DNA from: Gonatopus flavifemur
Taxonomy: Eukaryota; Arthropoda; Insecta; Hymenoptera; Dryinidae
Assembly (NCBI GenBank): GCA_018340375.1
Contig: JAFFJZ010000006.1
Coordinates: forward strand, 27,968,001 to 28,032,000
Length of the DNA stretch: 64,000 nucleotides
Reading direction: 5' to 3'
How positions within the stretch are numbered: the stretch's first letter is position 1; the number at the start of each line of letters is the position of its first letter. Below are positions 47,106 to 58,172 of this stretch, in pieces. The notes under the pieces were generated by a model that was given only the letters and a program-made list of their open reading frames with translations, was not told the origin of the DNA and made no database searches. Position numbers and translations under genes: made by a program.

Positions 47106-48038
47106 GAAAGCACTTTCGAAGGGATTGAAACTTTTCACGATCATATTTTTCAGCCAACATCGAAGAAGTAGTGATCTAATTCCAAGTTTTCCTCGTAGTC
47201 GTCGTGGCATCGTCCATATTGGAAGAGTGTTATTTCTTGGTAGATCAAAACTGGGCTATCACGGCACTCGAACAAGCTAAAACGGGTTTCACGAGCAACT
47301 GTGGCTGTGGCTTCTGGCCGCCTTCTTCATCCTCCTCATCCTCATCATCATCATTCTCCTCTCTTAAACTTCCTCTTCGGGGAGTTTATAATTCTCCTTT
47401 CTCTCTTCTTCTTCTGCTTCTTCTTTTTCTTCTTCCACTGAGCATTTTTTTCTTACCATTTTCACATTCGGATATTCCATCGGACTACTACTACTACTAC
47501 TACTGTCCAAATGAATTCAGTGGGCGTCTCTTCATAAAAATTCATTTCAACCCTCTTACCTTCTCTTCGATCGCTATTATCCACGCAAGTAAACACATCC
47601 ACACACACACACCCTTCGAATTTCCATTTGATCGAAAAGGAGGATTAAAAGTTTCTTCCCCCACTTTCGTTGCTCTCAATCTATAGTGAGTAATCTTTGA
47701 AAACCATTGATGAATAAAAATCAAAGTCGATGAGAGATACAGCTTCCGATGATACGGTTCATTCAAATAATTCTCTATATGGAATCAAATGGAATCCCTG
47801 GAATGGAAAGTGTCATTGTGGATCGTACAAATGTGGTCCAAAGAAGGAGAAGAAGAAGGAGGAGACGAACTCTTATATCCCTAAAAAGGACAACGAGGTT
47901 AAGGGGAGTATACTTGTATTATATACATACACAATTCGCTACCGATCATCGTTTCGTCGACTGTTTTTTCAGGGTAACCCGTTACTTTTTATGTACGTTG
48001 TTCCCATATGCTTGGACATAAATTCTCTTTTGCGGTTG

Positions 48039-48068
48039 GTGTTGTTATTGTTGTTGTTGTTGTTGTTG
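48039..48068 (+). repeat. (GTT)n microsatellite
   Basis: About ten GTT-type units with one TTA interruption. Confidence 0.85.
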
Positions 48069-48533
48069 GCGTTGTATATGTGTACATATAGGTATGTATA
48101 TACAGCAACCTGCCCTCAAGGCACATATACCTTTTATGAAGAAAATGTCAGCGACCTCTTCTCTCTCTCTCCTTTTCCTTTATGTATATAGTCTCCATGC
48201 CACGTTTGCCCACTTCCGGTCTTTTATGGCAATTATGGGCCATGATCGCACGTGAGGAGATCATCCTTGTACGGCTGATCGATAAATAAATTACACGGCA
48301 TCCAACGGCAGCAGCTGCCGCTAGAGAGAGTCTTGGTACGAATGAAGAAGGATAAAACGATAATTGCTAGAGAATTGAATTTTCATCGAATACAGTACCC
48401 TCTTCTTATCAACCCTTGAACTTTCCTTTTTTATACACACAAAATTCAAATTGACTCGAACCGAATCGATCTTGCGAAATCACTCAATCAATGTCAGTCC
48501 AAAGTTACAACAATGCTTCTAAATTGAAAAACA

Positions 48534-48563
48534 CCACACACACACAAACACACACACACACAC
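48534..48563 (+). repeat. (CA)n microsatellite
   Basis: CA units with one AAA interruption. Confidence 0.85.
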
Positions 48564-49233
48564 CTTGCTAATGAATGAATAGAAAAGATCTTCCAGGGGA
48601 CAACGATGCCTAATCGTAATTCAGTTAACACAACATGTTGCAAATGGAAACGTCGCTTCAGTAATATTAATAATGATAAAACGATTCCAAACCACCACAA
48701 GTAATAAAATTTGATTTACGATCCGTCCTATAATTTCTCATCTTTCCATAGAGATCAAAGTTGAAAATTGTAAATGAATATTTATATAATTTCCCTAAGG
48801 AAAACGAGAAAGAAAGAGAGAGAAACAATTTACCACGAATGAAAGTTCGCTAGCGGTATATAATCGCGGTATTCATATTTTATAGCGAGTTTAATGTACT
48901 ATCCAGATGCTCCAAGTCACATTACGCGGTACAAAATCGCTACTTTGTGGCGAAAACAAACTGTAACCGCGCGTGATACTTGGCTCGTTGAGAATAGTGG
49001 CATGCTTGAATCCTATTACGATCGTTGATTAGAGGTTGGAAGATGCAACTCTTCGTAATCGGGTGTCGCTCCAAGAGGTGAGGTTCTTTTCTTGTAGATT
49101 TTTTTTATTCACTCCTTTATCGATACTAACGCATGTTACCCTCTCTCATCTTGTCAATTCTACACACCATGAATTTATATAAGTTGATATAGCACTTTGT
49201 TATCGTGCGAAAGGATTTGCATTACAATATACC

Positions 49234-49253
49234 GAGAGAGAGAGAGAGAGAGA
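49234..49253 (+). repeat. (GA)n microsatellite
   Basis: About ten GA units. Confidence 0.85.
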
Positions 49254-50155
49254 AGAAAGGAGAACCGATCATCTTTGCTGCTATGGTTCGTGCAACCGGT
49301 TATCGTGGAAGGAAGATATCCTACGCGTGTATTATATATTGCGTATCGCCTTGAATACGAATGGATCTACCCGTTGTGTTGCCAGATGCTGATTGAGACC
49401 ATCAATGAACATGTAAAGATCAAAGTTTGAATCGAATAATCGTCCAAGAGAAATTTCTCCGAGTCTTGAGGATCATTTTTATCTTCTTCGCATCTTTCTC
49501 ACCGATATCAAGAGTTCACAAAATACATTTCCATCCACAATAGGGCTTCGCACGAGACTCGCGTCAAAGGAAGATAAAATAGTTACCAATAATTATTCCA
49601 ATCACTTTTAATATCAGGACGGTCAGAATAATTTTAAAGTATACATGGAATCAACGGAATGAGGTGGAACCTTGATCATTCGAACAAAATCAGCAGAGAT
49701 AAATATATCGAAACATGCAATGAGACCTACACTGAGACCGATATCGGATCGGGAATCGGATTTCTATGTGATTTTTTCACACCTTAGGTAGAAGTTTGAT
49801 TCCGTTCAAAATTTTTAGAACGGTAAACATAGATCATATCTCAATTTAAGACGAGAGTCTCGTGCGGTGTTCAATTACTCGCAAGAATCGCAATATTATG
49901 ATTTTATTTAACCACGATTTACCAGGTTGTCGTCACAATCAATTTGGTTGCAATGCCAAGAGAAAAGATTCAGGACATATTATTAGCAATGAGTATTAAA
50001 TTTGTGAGAAACAGGGATTCATTAGACAGACAATATACAGAAGAATGACTTACGAATTCTAAACAAATAATTCTTCCAGAACCACAGAATAATCCTCAAA
50101 GAGGTCCAATAAAGTCCCGTTTATTAGCATTTTTTCTGAAAGGCTTTGTTCGTGA

Positions 50156-50184
50156 AGCAGCAGCAGCAGCAGCAGCAGCAGCAG
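50156..50184 (+). repeat. (CAG)n microsatellite
   Basis: Nine to ten perfect CAG units in the intron. Confidence 0.95.
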
Positions 50185-50446
50185 TCTCTATAAACTGCCA
50201 AGAAACTCTAGAGTTCTAAGAAGATTTGAGAAGAGTGATCTTTTGAGAATTCATTAGTCACACTTTCGCGCGTCCTCGAGGATTTGAATAGAAAATGAAA
50301 TATATTAACCATTGCTGGGACGCATAATTTTGTTTCGCTAATATCATAAATAAGAAAAAAAAACCCAACCAACCTGATGTGATTCGTTGAGAATGGTTGT
50401 AGCGGAAAACATTGCAGTTATTTTTTAGGCTTTGCAAATCCTCCTA

Positions 50447-50641
50447 CACTGTTCAAAACAAAAGTGGAATTTTCCGGTACCCAGGAACTGGAAAATTTCT
50501 GTTAACGACGAATTTTCCCGTATTTTACATGAAAATTCGTGTTTTTCACTTCAATTTTCATGATTTGAATGTAACTTTTCTGTACAAGTGAATTGCTCCC
50601 AGTACAGTACTGGAATTTTTTCAAAGTTTTTTTTCACAGTG
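50447..50641. mobile_element. CAC-type MITE with GTACTGG/CCAGTAC words
   Basis: CACTGTTCAAAACAAAAGTG at the left, ...TTTTTTTTCACAGTG at the right, TA on both sides. Holds CCAGTACAGTACTGG and GGAATTTTCC/GAAAATTC words, the same set as 40475-41424. Confidence 0.75.
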
Positions 50642-51957
50642 TAAGAAACGTTGGGGTTTAGTTTAGGATGCGAATTGATTAAAAATAATGACACAAAGTT
50701 ATGGAACTTTGCAACCATTGATGAAGTTCGAGTAAAATACGCGCTCCAAGTAGACAATGAAGTGGATATACAAACTGCAGAGCAACTTTAGTGATCGATA
50801 GAATTCTTGAATCGAGTGGTACTCGCTGTGACATAACTCTATAAATGAATATACGATGACGTACAAATCTGTTAAACGATAGAATTTCTCTTCGCACCGT
50901 TCAATGGCGAACGGAAATTTTGAGACAGTGATGAAAGCTTCAGGTTCGAGTATCGTACGAATAATTTAATACTTCAATAAAGAGACATTTAAACGTGTTT
51001 ATCATTTTCATCGATTGGCCATGTCGACGATACGGTACGACAGAGATTAACCTATATTATAATAATTTATAAACCTCTCATCTTTCATTCCTCTTTCCAG
51101 CTTGCAAAGGGAGCTTATCCGAAGCTTATCGGTTTATGATTCAATAATACATCTCACGAGGAACGGAAGTTCTCGTCCCTCATTGGCCACGACCTCCTTT
51201 GCTCATTATGACGCGCAAACGACACATGTGGGTCGGTTTTGTGCCATGAAAAATGAATACTAATCCGACGAGTATGAAATCTTATCGATTTTGTTTGTCC
51301 TGGAAATGAATTTGGATACCTTCTGGTTCAAGTTCATTATAAAAATTAGTTCCGAGTAATAAAAGAATAGAAGCCGTGAAATAAAAGCTGAATAATATGA
51401 GCCAACGCCCGTTTTGGTTATCCAAATATCAACAACTGTATATCTAGTTGCTGGAACTAATTTGAAGTAAGGGTGACTCATTATTTTTTTCGGTCTATCA
51501 TTGACGGATTCGATAAGAAAAATTGATTATTATCATCCGATTTCTATCTGACATAAGAGAGAACAGAAGTGTTGGTTTCTTATTGGCCACAACGACCTCA
51601 TTGAGTCAACTTGAAACTCAGTCGAGAACGATTGGCGCATGTGGGTCGCTTTTAGCCCACTTTGCGCGCGGTGGCATGGCAGACCTAACGTCGTCGTCGT
51701 CGTCGTCGACGACGAAGAAGAGGACGATCCATAACCGCAAAACCCCGTCAACGATTATTGTTAGCTGGAAACGATCGTACATGGAAAATTCCAGGTCATT
51801 GTACACGTTAAATGTCGGACGACGACGTTGAGAAGAGAGACGTTGACAATCAAAGCACGTCTTATTCTCTTCAGACGACACACGATACTGTCTCGAAACC
51901 GAAAAAGAAAAAAACATACAACAAGAGACGAAGAAACTGAGGAAGAGATCAAAGCAA

Positions 51958-51994
<37 letters not shown>

Positions 51995-52326
51995 CCATAT
52001 AAACTAATATTAATTATTATTTTCCAAGTGAAGAGACGTTGGTAGGTGACGGTGGATCGTTGTATAAATAACACACAACGATGTTTGAGCAACGTGTACG
52101 ATTTCATGCGAATAAATATTCGATGACAGTGCAAACGAAAATTGAATTCAATTGAAAATGTATGTGAAACATGTCATGGAGTGGCTACTCGTGAAAGGAT
52201 TCCCGATCGATTATACAATACGTTGGTTATTGAAAATCACGATGACCAAGTGATATATTTGCTCGCGGACAGACTTTCTTCTTCCATTGAAAACATATAT
52301 TTACAATAAATTACAATTCGACTTAC
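50642..52326. other. ssh intron, repeat-poor block next to the exon donor
   Basis: Unique sequence just downstream (in gene direction) of the 52327 donor. TCG units 51690-51708 and a GA run 51962-51992. No exon recognised. Confidence 0.5.
51962..51992 (+). repeat. (GA)n microsatellite
   Basis: About fifteen GA units, 330 bp from the donor of the 52327-52486 exon; CT-rich in the transcript. Confidence 0.95.
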
Positions 52327-52486
52327 CATTTTCAAAGTTTCTTCGGGTCTCAGTAAGTAGAACATGGACTGCAAATGCTGTTGGATGTCGCATCCTGCCG
52401 TTGATACCCGCCTCGAGGGCCGTGCCCGTTCATTCGGTGGCAAAACCAGGGCCGCGCCCTTCCCGGCGAAGTAACATTCGCTCAGG
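52327..52486 (-). CDS. ssh: slingshot (cofilin phosphatase) internal exon, start of the N-terminal domain
   Basis: A 160-nt exon: one base completing a split codon, then 53 residues. It begins LSECYFAGKGAALVLPPNE, passes DIQQHLQSMFYLLRPEETL and ends KM. (S)ECxFAGKGxALVL and IQxHLQSMFYLL are diagnostic blocks at the start of the conserved slingshot N-terminal domain, which precedes the DEK-C and dual-specificity phosphatase domains. The protein acts on phospho-cofilin at actin filaments. Acceptor: ...CGTTGTTACAG with AG at 52488-52487. Donor: GTAAGT at 52326-52321, consensus. It joins in frame to AVKLES of the exon at 24380-24558 across a 27,768-bp intron. The incoming phase requires an upstream exon ending in two bases of a codon, which the exon at 57946-58172 provides (AG + C = Ser). 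Confidence 0.95.
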
Positions 52487-53573
52487 CTGTAACAACGGTA
52501 ACGATAAAACACAAAATTAGTTTGAAAAAGAAGAAGAGAGAGAAAAAAAAAACACAATAGTGAATTTCTCGTTCCCGATCTCCTCCTCGACCCGTAAACG
52601 CGCGTCGACTCGAGAACGAGGAAAGCAAAGTGTATATAATTCGTTAGGAATTTTCGAGGTCGCGAGGACGGGTGTAATCTCACCGAATGAAATTACTTGG
52701 GAGGAGAATCGGTGAGGATATTTTACACCTAAAGATATGTTTCGAATGAATAAACCTTTTGTATAACGGTTTTGCTCTTGCCGTCTTATGGAAAAAACTT
52801 CGATCTTTCGGATTATTTATTCTTTGGCCAATTTTAAAATATACCATATACCTTTTCAAATGAGATTTGGATAATAATAGAGAATGTGGACACTGGGGCC
52901 CCGATTAAATCGCTGATTTATGACGGACATTTCGATCGATGTGAGAATATATAACTCTTGAGTGTGTATATAAACAGAAATCCAGATAAAAGACTTAATG
53001 GCAAACAATAAATCTGAACTCTTTGACTGTACGATAAATCTGAGATATTCTTATCTCGATTCGATAAGAAATGTAACGGTGTCTGCCAGTCAATCTCTTA
53101 TCCAACTTGATGTACATTGAGACATGAATCGTTCAAGTTCAAGGCAGGGAGAGAAAAGAAGAGAGAAGGAACAAAAAAAAACAGATAAGTCGGGAGAAAA
53201 GCAAGGAGGTTGTGATGTTTTGAGAATGAAGTAGGCATTCGGTGATCGTAGTTTATAATTCAATGGGAGCAGAGATAAGAATCTTTGGAAGCTCGTGACG
53301 AATTTTGCTCTGAAAAATTGATTGGAATTCCAATTAGCGTGACGTCAAATCAATTTTTCATGCAAAATTATTGATTTAAATGAAATATGTCGATGGGACG
53401 AGATTAATGAGGAATTTTTCATTCCAAAAACTGCATAGAAATTTCAATTGTACTATACTCAAAGGCCTTTGAATAATTTCACAAGTGAATGTTTATTAAA
53501 ATTAAGGTGAAACTAGTGGCGTGGCAGCAGCCAAATGGTTTATAACAAACTATGGGCAAGTGCCTCAGTTGAA
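52487..53573. other. ssh intron, repeat-poor block
   Basis: Start of the 5,459-bp intron between the two upstream exons, next to the acceptor. Purine-rich around 53140-53210. No feature beyond that. Confidence 0.45.
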
Positions 53574-53640
53574 TCAAAATATCGCTCTGTACAGCATTTC
53601 TCTGACTACAGTAGAAATGCTGTATAGAGCGATATTTTGA
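53574..53640. repeat. 67-bp hairpin, AATATCGCTCTGTACAG family
   Basis: Arms of 28 nt with one mismatch: TCAAAATATCGCTCTGTACA... and its complement around an 11-nt loop. Related hairpin at 62211-62280, and a single arm at about 6278. Confidence 0.85.
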
Positions 53641-53778
53641 TATAATTTAGTATTCCCTTAACACAACCCTGATGTGCATGTTACGTGAAATGGAACACGC
53701 AGAAAAGTAGCTCTTTGAAAAATAGCCGAGTTCACTATTTAATATAAGAATCAATGTTTCCAATATGTTTTCAATATA

Positions 53779-54078
53779 CACGCAGAGAAAAATTCTTGCT
53801 GAGAAAGTGATTTCGTAAAATCTGCTTTGCTAAATTAGCAAAACGGTTGCTGTTACAGCAAAAATTCTGCTATTTTAGCAAGATATTTGCTAATTCAGCG
53901 AAATTTCCTAGTTGTCTGTATATCTACGATCTCGGATTGCTGAATGGCAAGCGCTTGTTAAAGGAGCAAGATTTTTGCTGTGACAGCAAATTATTTGCTA
54001 ATTCAGCAACAAGTTTTGCCATATCAGCAAAGCAAATCTTCGAGGTTTGCTGTTTCAGCAACTTTTTTTCTCTGAGTG
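53779..54078 (+). mobile_element. 300-bp CAC-type GCTG family, copy inverted to 45325-45624
   Basis: CACGCAGAGAAAAATTCTTG at the left, ...TTTTTCTCTGAGTG at the right, TA on both sides. Words GCTGTTACAGC, TTAGCAAAA and GCTGTGACAGC in both orientations. It lies 1.3 kb upstream of the 52.4-kb ssh exon in gene direction. Confidence 0.85.
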
Positions 54079-54534
54079 TAATGGAAATTTTTCATTTCCA
54101 TTTGAAGACTCGAAGCGATGCATTGTCATCCTACAAGGTGAATCTTTCCATTTTTTTTCTCGTGTACATAATTTCCTGATTGTGTGATGTAAAGTATTAC
54201 AAAGTATAATGCCACGTAGTAGTATTTTTGTTAATCACTATGAAAATGTGCAATTTCATGTGCCTGAAATTCCAAGTACAACGTGATATAATTTAATATA
54301 TCACATACAACAGGGTGTCTACTCCAAGAAGTGAAATTTCAACACTTCGAAGATTTAAAACAAAAAAACTGCCATAAAATTCCCAGGTGTTAAAATTTTC
54401 TCAAAACCCTGATTGGACCGAGAACGAATATCCGTAGAATTTATTTCCGAAAAAATGGTGACAGCAGAGTTGTTCCTTTATGGATGAGAAACCTTGTGCT
54501 ATGATTCAGTTTTTTCTCCTCCTACACGGAAAGC
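54079..54534. other. Spacer with a lone CAGGGTGTCTACT end
   Basis: CAGGGTGTCTACTCC at about 54313 matches the termini of 20591-22172; no partner end was found. Confidence 0.4.
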
Positions 54535-54683
54535 CATTAAATTAGCTCCTGCAGGTGAATTTTAGCTGTCACAGCAAATAAATTACCTATCAAGGCAAAT
54601 TTTTTTGCTGTCATAACTAGAACTTTTAGCCACGGAAGCTAATTTGGGTACTCCGCTGCTACAGCTCAATTATTTTTGCTGTG
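54535..54683. mobile_element. CAC-type MITE, 149 bp
   Basis: CACGGAAAGCC at the left, ...TTTTTGCTGTG at the right, TA on both sides. Words TTAGCTGTCACAGC, GCTGTCATAACT and GCTGCTACAGC. Terminal match is weak. Confidence 0.55.
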
Positions 54684-54751
54684 TACAGAGGAATCAACAC
54701 CCAAAACAGCAGAATAATTCCTTAGAAAAGGGGAAAAACAAGTCCTCCATG

Positions 54752-54937
54752 CACCGAGAGAAGAGTTTAGTTGTATTTATTTAAACTTGGCTTCTTATTA
54801 CCTGCAAATAAAGTTTATTAACTGTTAATGAACCTTATCTGTGGGTAACGAGCCATGCTTGTGTAAAATATAAATATTTATTTCGCCGTATCCAAAACAA
54901 GATTTATTAAATACAAATAAACTCTTCTCTCAACGTG
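54752..54937. mobile_element. CAC-type MITE with AAATAAA/TTTATTT words
   Basis: CACCGAGAGAAGAGTTTAG at the left, (reverse complement) CACGTTGAGAGAAGAGTTTA at the right. Interior AT-rich with TTTATTTAAAC/GTTTATT words. Confidence 0.65.
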
Positions 54938-56113
54938 ATGAGAAAGAATCCCTCAAAATCTTTACAAAATCCTTCAAACTTTGGATCAGTGATGAATTCT
55001 TTACCTCAAAAACCTGCGCAATAACTCTCAGTGAAATTAAAAAACGTGCTGTCATAGATTTTGCTGTATCGCGAACGATAAACCCTCCCCCACGAAACAC
55101 GCGATCTTCTTCATTGGAGTCAGAAATATGACAGAAATTAACATGCTATGAACTACACGTATTCGCTTGTTGATTTCTCATCGAAATAATCCATCAAATG
55201 ATTTATATCTTTGGAATATTATCAACACTGCACGCACCGTGGACCACTCAATCAACACAGTCGAAAATAAAATCCAACGAAACGAAGAGGAATTCGGATA
55301 GAATGTACACAAACGTACGTATATAGGATACCTTGAATCTCTTCGGTCGATGTGGTATTTCTAGTTTAAATTCACGTTATTATTATATCATCCGGAGAAA
55401 AACTGGTGAGTGGAGTCTCAGTGTCAAGAGCGAGTTGCGAAACGTGTCGATTGTGAAATATTCGCACATATTCCACGACGAAAACAGAGAACGAAGAGCG
55501 AGGAATAATAAAATGATTAACGAAGTGTTCCATGAAAATGATGATATTGGGTATTATTCTCGTTTCTCTTCTCACTCGAGCGATGAAAAAGAGAGTTCAT
55601 TTTGAATATTGACAGGACTTGATGAAAGGGGACGAATGAAATTCAAATGATCATGATACATTCGACAATGGAATTAGGAGAAATTTCTTCAGAAGAGAAA
55701 TATATTGATGCGCATACTTTACGGTTGAGAAGATTGTTTCGTTGGTAATGAATTTGATTTTCATTGAACATCGAATCCGCTCTGCCTATACAAATTTTTA
55801 ACGTTTATGAATTAATTTTGCTGGAAAAATTTCTTTCTAAACCGTGAATAATCTCTGAGAAACATCGGATTTTCTCTGCAAGAGAATTTAATATTTTTTA
55901 CAAACGAATAGGAACAAATTTACGTTCTAAAAAAACACTCTGACAAAACTTTAATGCATTGTCAACATTTTTCTAATTATTGAAGAATGTTTGAATCCTA
56001 TAAACACATTCATATGCAATATTTAAATATCACATGTGAAAAAATGTTTGATAATTCTTGAATTGTTTTCTTTTAATAATCAGAAAAATGTTGAAAGTTC
56101 AATTTCGTTCCTA
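54938..56113. other. ssh intron, repeat-poor block
   Basis: No bounded element. An open frame at 55333-55605 has no splice context or recognisable product. Confidence 0.4.
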
Positions 56114-56286
56114 CACTGTCAAAAATTGGCGGTGCTGGAAAAAGTTCACACCAAAACGTGTTGTTTCAACACCACATGGTGTCAATTCCACACCATCAAC
56201 TGTTATTCTAACACCGATTTCGGGGTGGGCATGTACAGAATCCGTGTTAATTCTGACACTGTGTTGACATCGCATTTTTTAAAGTG
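56114..56286. mobile_element. CAC-type MITE with GGTGT/ACACC words
   Basis: CACTGTCAAAAATTGGC at the left, (reverse complement) CACTTTAAAAAATGCG at the right, TA on both sides. Words ACACCACATGGTGT, GTGTTGTTTCAACACC and ACACTGTGTTGACA. Confidence 0.75.
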
Positions 56287-56385
56287 TATTTTGTCTGAAA
56301 AAGAATTAACAAACTCTGAAGAACTTTGCGAAAATTCTGCAAACGGAAAAAAATGTTTCATAAGATTCACTAACGCGTTCAGTAG

Positions 56386-56528
56386 AATACGGCACTATTA
56401 GAATTTCTCGTAATATTTATAAGAGTTCTAGTAAAATCTACGATGGTCGCAGTTGAAATTACTATCGCAGTAGTAGGTTTGACTACAGTTCTAGTAAATA
56501 TTAACAGAAATTCTAATAGTGCCGTATT
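56386..56528. repeat. Palindromic repeat, 143 bp
   Basis: AATACGGCACTATTAGAATT at the left and its complement at the right; inner GTTCTAGTAAAATCTACG with partial complements (TAGTAGG, TCTAGTAAA). Confidence 0.7.
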
Positions 56529-56639
56529 TTACAACCCTCGTTGGTGAATTCTATTAAACAGTTTTTTCCGTGCAATTTCTGGAATTCTCAGAGTCACATT
56601 CTTTCAGAAAAAATCCGATGTTTTTCAAAGAATTTTCAG

Positions 56640-56749
56640 CCCAGGTAGAAATATTCTATTGAATCCTATCACGAATGGTGACATTTCTGATTGAATATCA
56701 TTGAATTTCCCATTCGTCGATGAGATTTTATAGATTATTTATAACAGGG
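56640..56749. mobile_element. 110-bp CCC-type MITE
   Basis: CCCAGGTAGAAATATTC at the left, (reverse complement) CCCTGTTATAAATAATC at the right, AG on both sides. Same family as 9175-9304, with a 20-bp deletion in the middle. Confidence 0.8.
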
Positions 56750-57945
56750 AGCGAAATATTTCCAGAGGGGTTGTCAAATCGATTGTTTCTGAAAAGTTTT
56801 CCCCATAGAATCCACAAAACATTGACTAGAATTATTTTCATGCTACAATATCAAATAAAACTGGACAAGCCGGACTGTACCGGAGGTACCTTTTAAACGC
56901 ACCACAGCACTGGAACTAATTTCTCAAATTTGAAAATCATTTAAATAACAAGAAAGTTATTTCATGCCAATATCAAGAGATAAACAAAGCGAAATTTCCT
57001 CTTATAATTTTATTAAAATGCCCACCACCAGCCATGAAATCTCGAAATACATGCAAAGGATTTCCGCAGTACAACAGTGTACATAAACGGATAAAGCACC
57101 GCGAGGAGAGGTAGGTTTCTCCAATTTCGCGGTAATTGAAGATGGAGAAAAAAAAAGGCAATAGACGATGGAAAAAAGATCCGTACATGCGAACGTTGTA
57201 GGTTAAGGACTGTCGACCGTAACGATGACTTTCTTCCTCTCGAATTGTTCTCGGTAAAAGAATGTATTTCATTCCTGAACGGTACTCGCATTTCAACGGC
57301 AACAAATAAAATGGTTATTTGATCTGAAAATGAGGCCCCGTAGCAAGATTTATTATGGAAATTTCTTTATTCCACCTATACATCAACTTGTACGATCGGA
57401 CATTTACATGACTTTGAACAGCGAGGTACGACGAAGACGTCAGTCGTAAACACGTAGTTTACAACATCCAGCTGCAACTTTTACAACCCTTTTAAGTACA
57501 GTGCATATAGAGACATACGCAACTCCGTTCACAAGGTCGCAAATCGAACTTGAAAACTTTTTGCCCATGTGGAATACGGCACCGTGACTTTGAATTCTTT
57601 CGAGTAAAATTGCCATTGATGGATCACCTTAATGATTGTGAAAAAAATGGAAAATTCACAAGTTTGGACATTTTAATATGAGAGAAAATACTCTAACGTG
57701 TTTTAGAAGCATTCTTCTGGATGCGCGAAAGCTTGACAAAGGGTTAGTCGGTTGGATGGTTGGTATAGGTGAACGGGAGGAGGAACGAATCCTTTCGAAC
57801 GTTGTCGGGTAGGTATTTAACAAGAGGCAACGGCCAGGATGGAACGCATCGTACACAAAGAAGACCTCAAAATCTACCAAACTCCACTCTTCTCTGGCTT
57901 CTCATTTTCATGGCCGAGACGAGAAAAAGAAAAGATCTTTTGTAC
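56750..57945. other. ssh intron, repeat-poor block next to the upstream exon's donor
   Basis: Unique sequence, no feature supported. Confidence 0.45.
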
Positions 57946-58172
57946 CTGTCCACGTAGCCGTTAATGCATATAGTTGGTGCCCCTGCTTCTGATGCCGCAG
58001 GGGTAGTATCCTCCGTAGCAGGATGCTCCGTAATGGAAGAAACAAGATAAATATCTGCCGAATACACCGCACTGGATTCTGCAAATATCCGCGATTTTAT
58101 TAATCCGTATGTACGTGCATTGAGACCCGACGTTAAACTGAAATCCTCGTCATCGTCATCCGAGTTTTTGAG
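57946..58172 (-). CDS. ssh: Probable slingshot upstream exon (variable N-terminal region)
   Basis: A 227-nt open segment: 75 codons plus AG. It starts LKNSDDDDEDFSLTSG, continues VYSADIYLVSSITEHPATED and ends GAPTICINGYVD. The acceptor TTCTAG (AG at 58174-58173) carries an in-frame stop just outside the exon. The donor is GTACAA (57945-57940), weaker than the other two. The terminal AG plus the C of the next exon makes serine, giving GYVDS-LSECYF; known slingshots have a short acidic, serine-rich variable stretch just before SECFFAGKG. There is no in-frame methionine, so an upstream exon is needed. I searched 58173-64000 for the family's usual MALVTVQRSP start and did not see it. The exon could be isoform-specific. 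Identity rests on phase and position, not on a conserved domain. Confidence 0.65.

Larger units (their letters stand above)
47106..50446. other. ssh intron, large repeat-poor block rich in simple repeats
   Basis: Pyrimidine-rich 47320-47460, ACT units 47486-47503, GTT units 48039-48068, CA run about 48534-48563, GA run 49234-49253, CAG run 50156-50184. No exon recognised; long open frames here are low-complexity translations. Confidence 0.45.

Noticed and set aside
47204..47686. 160-codon open frame with Ser, Leu and Tyr runs
   Set aside because: Low-complexity translation of TCC, CTT and ACT simple repeats inside the ssh intron; no domain, no splice logic.
55333..55605. 90-codon plus-strand frame
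   Set aside because: Intron position, opposite strand to ssh, no similarity recognised, ordinary length for AT-moderate sequence.
56973..57305. 110-codon minus-strand frame near the ssh upstream exon
   Set aside because: Same strand as ssh, but no acceptor/donor pair in phase and no recognisable protein similarity.
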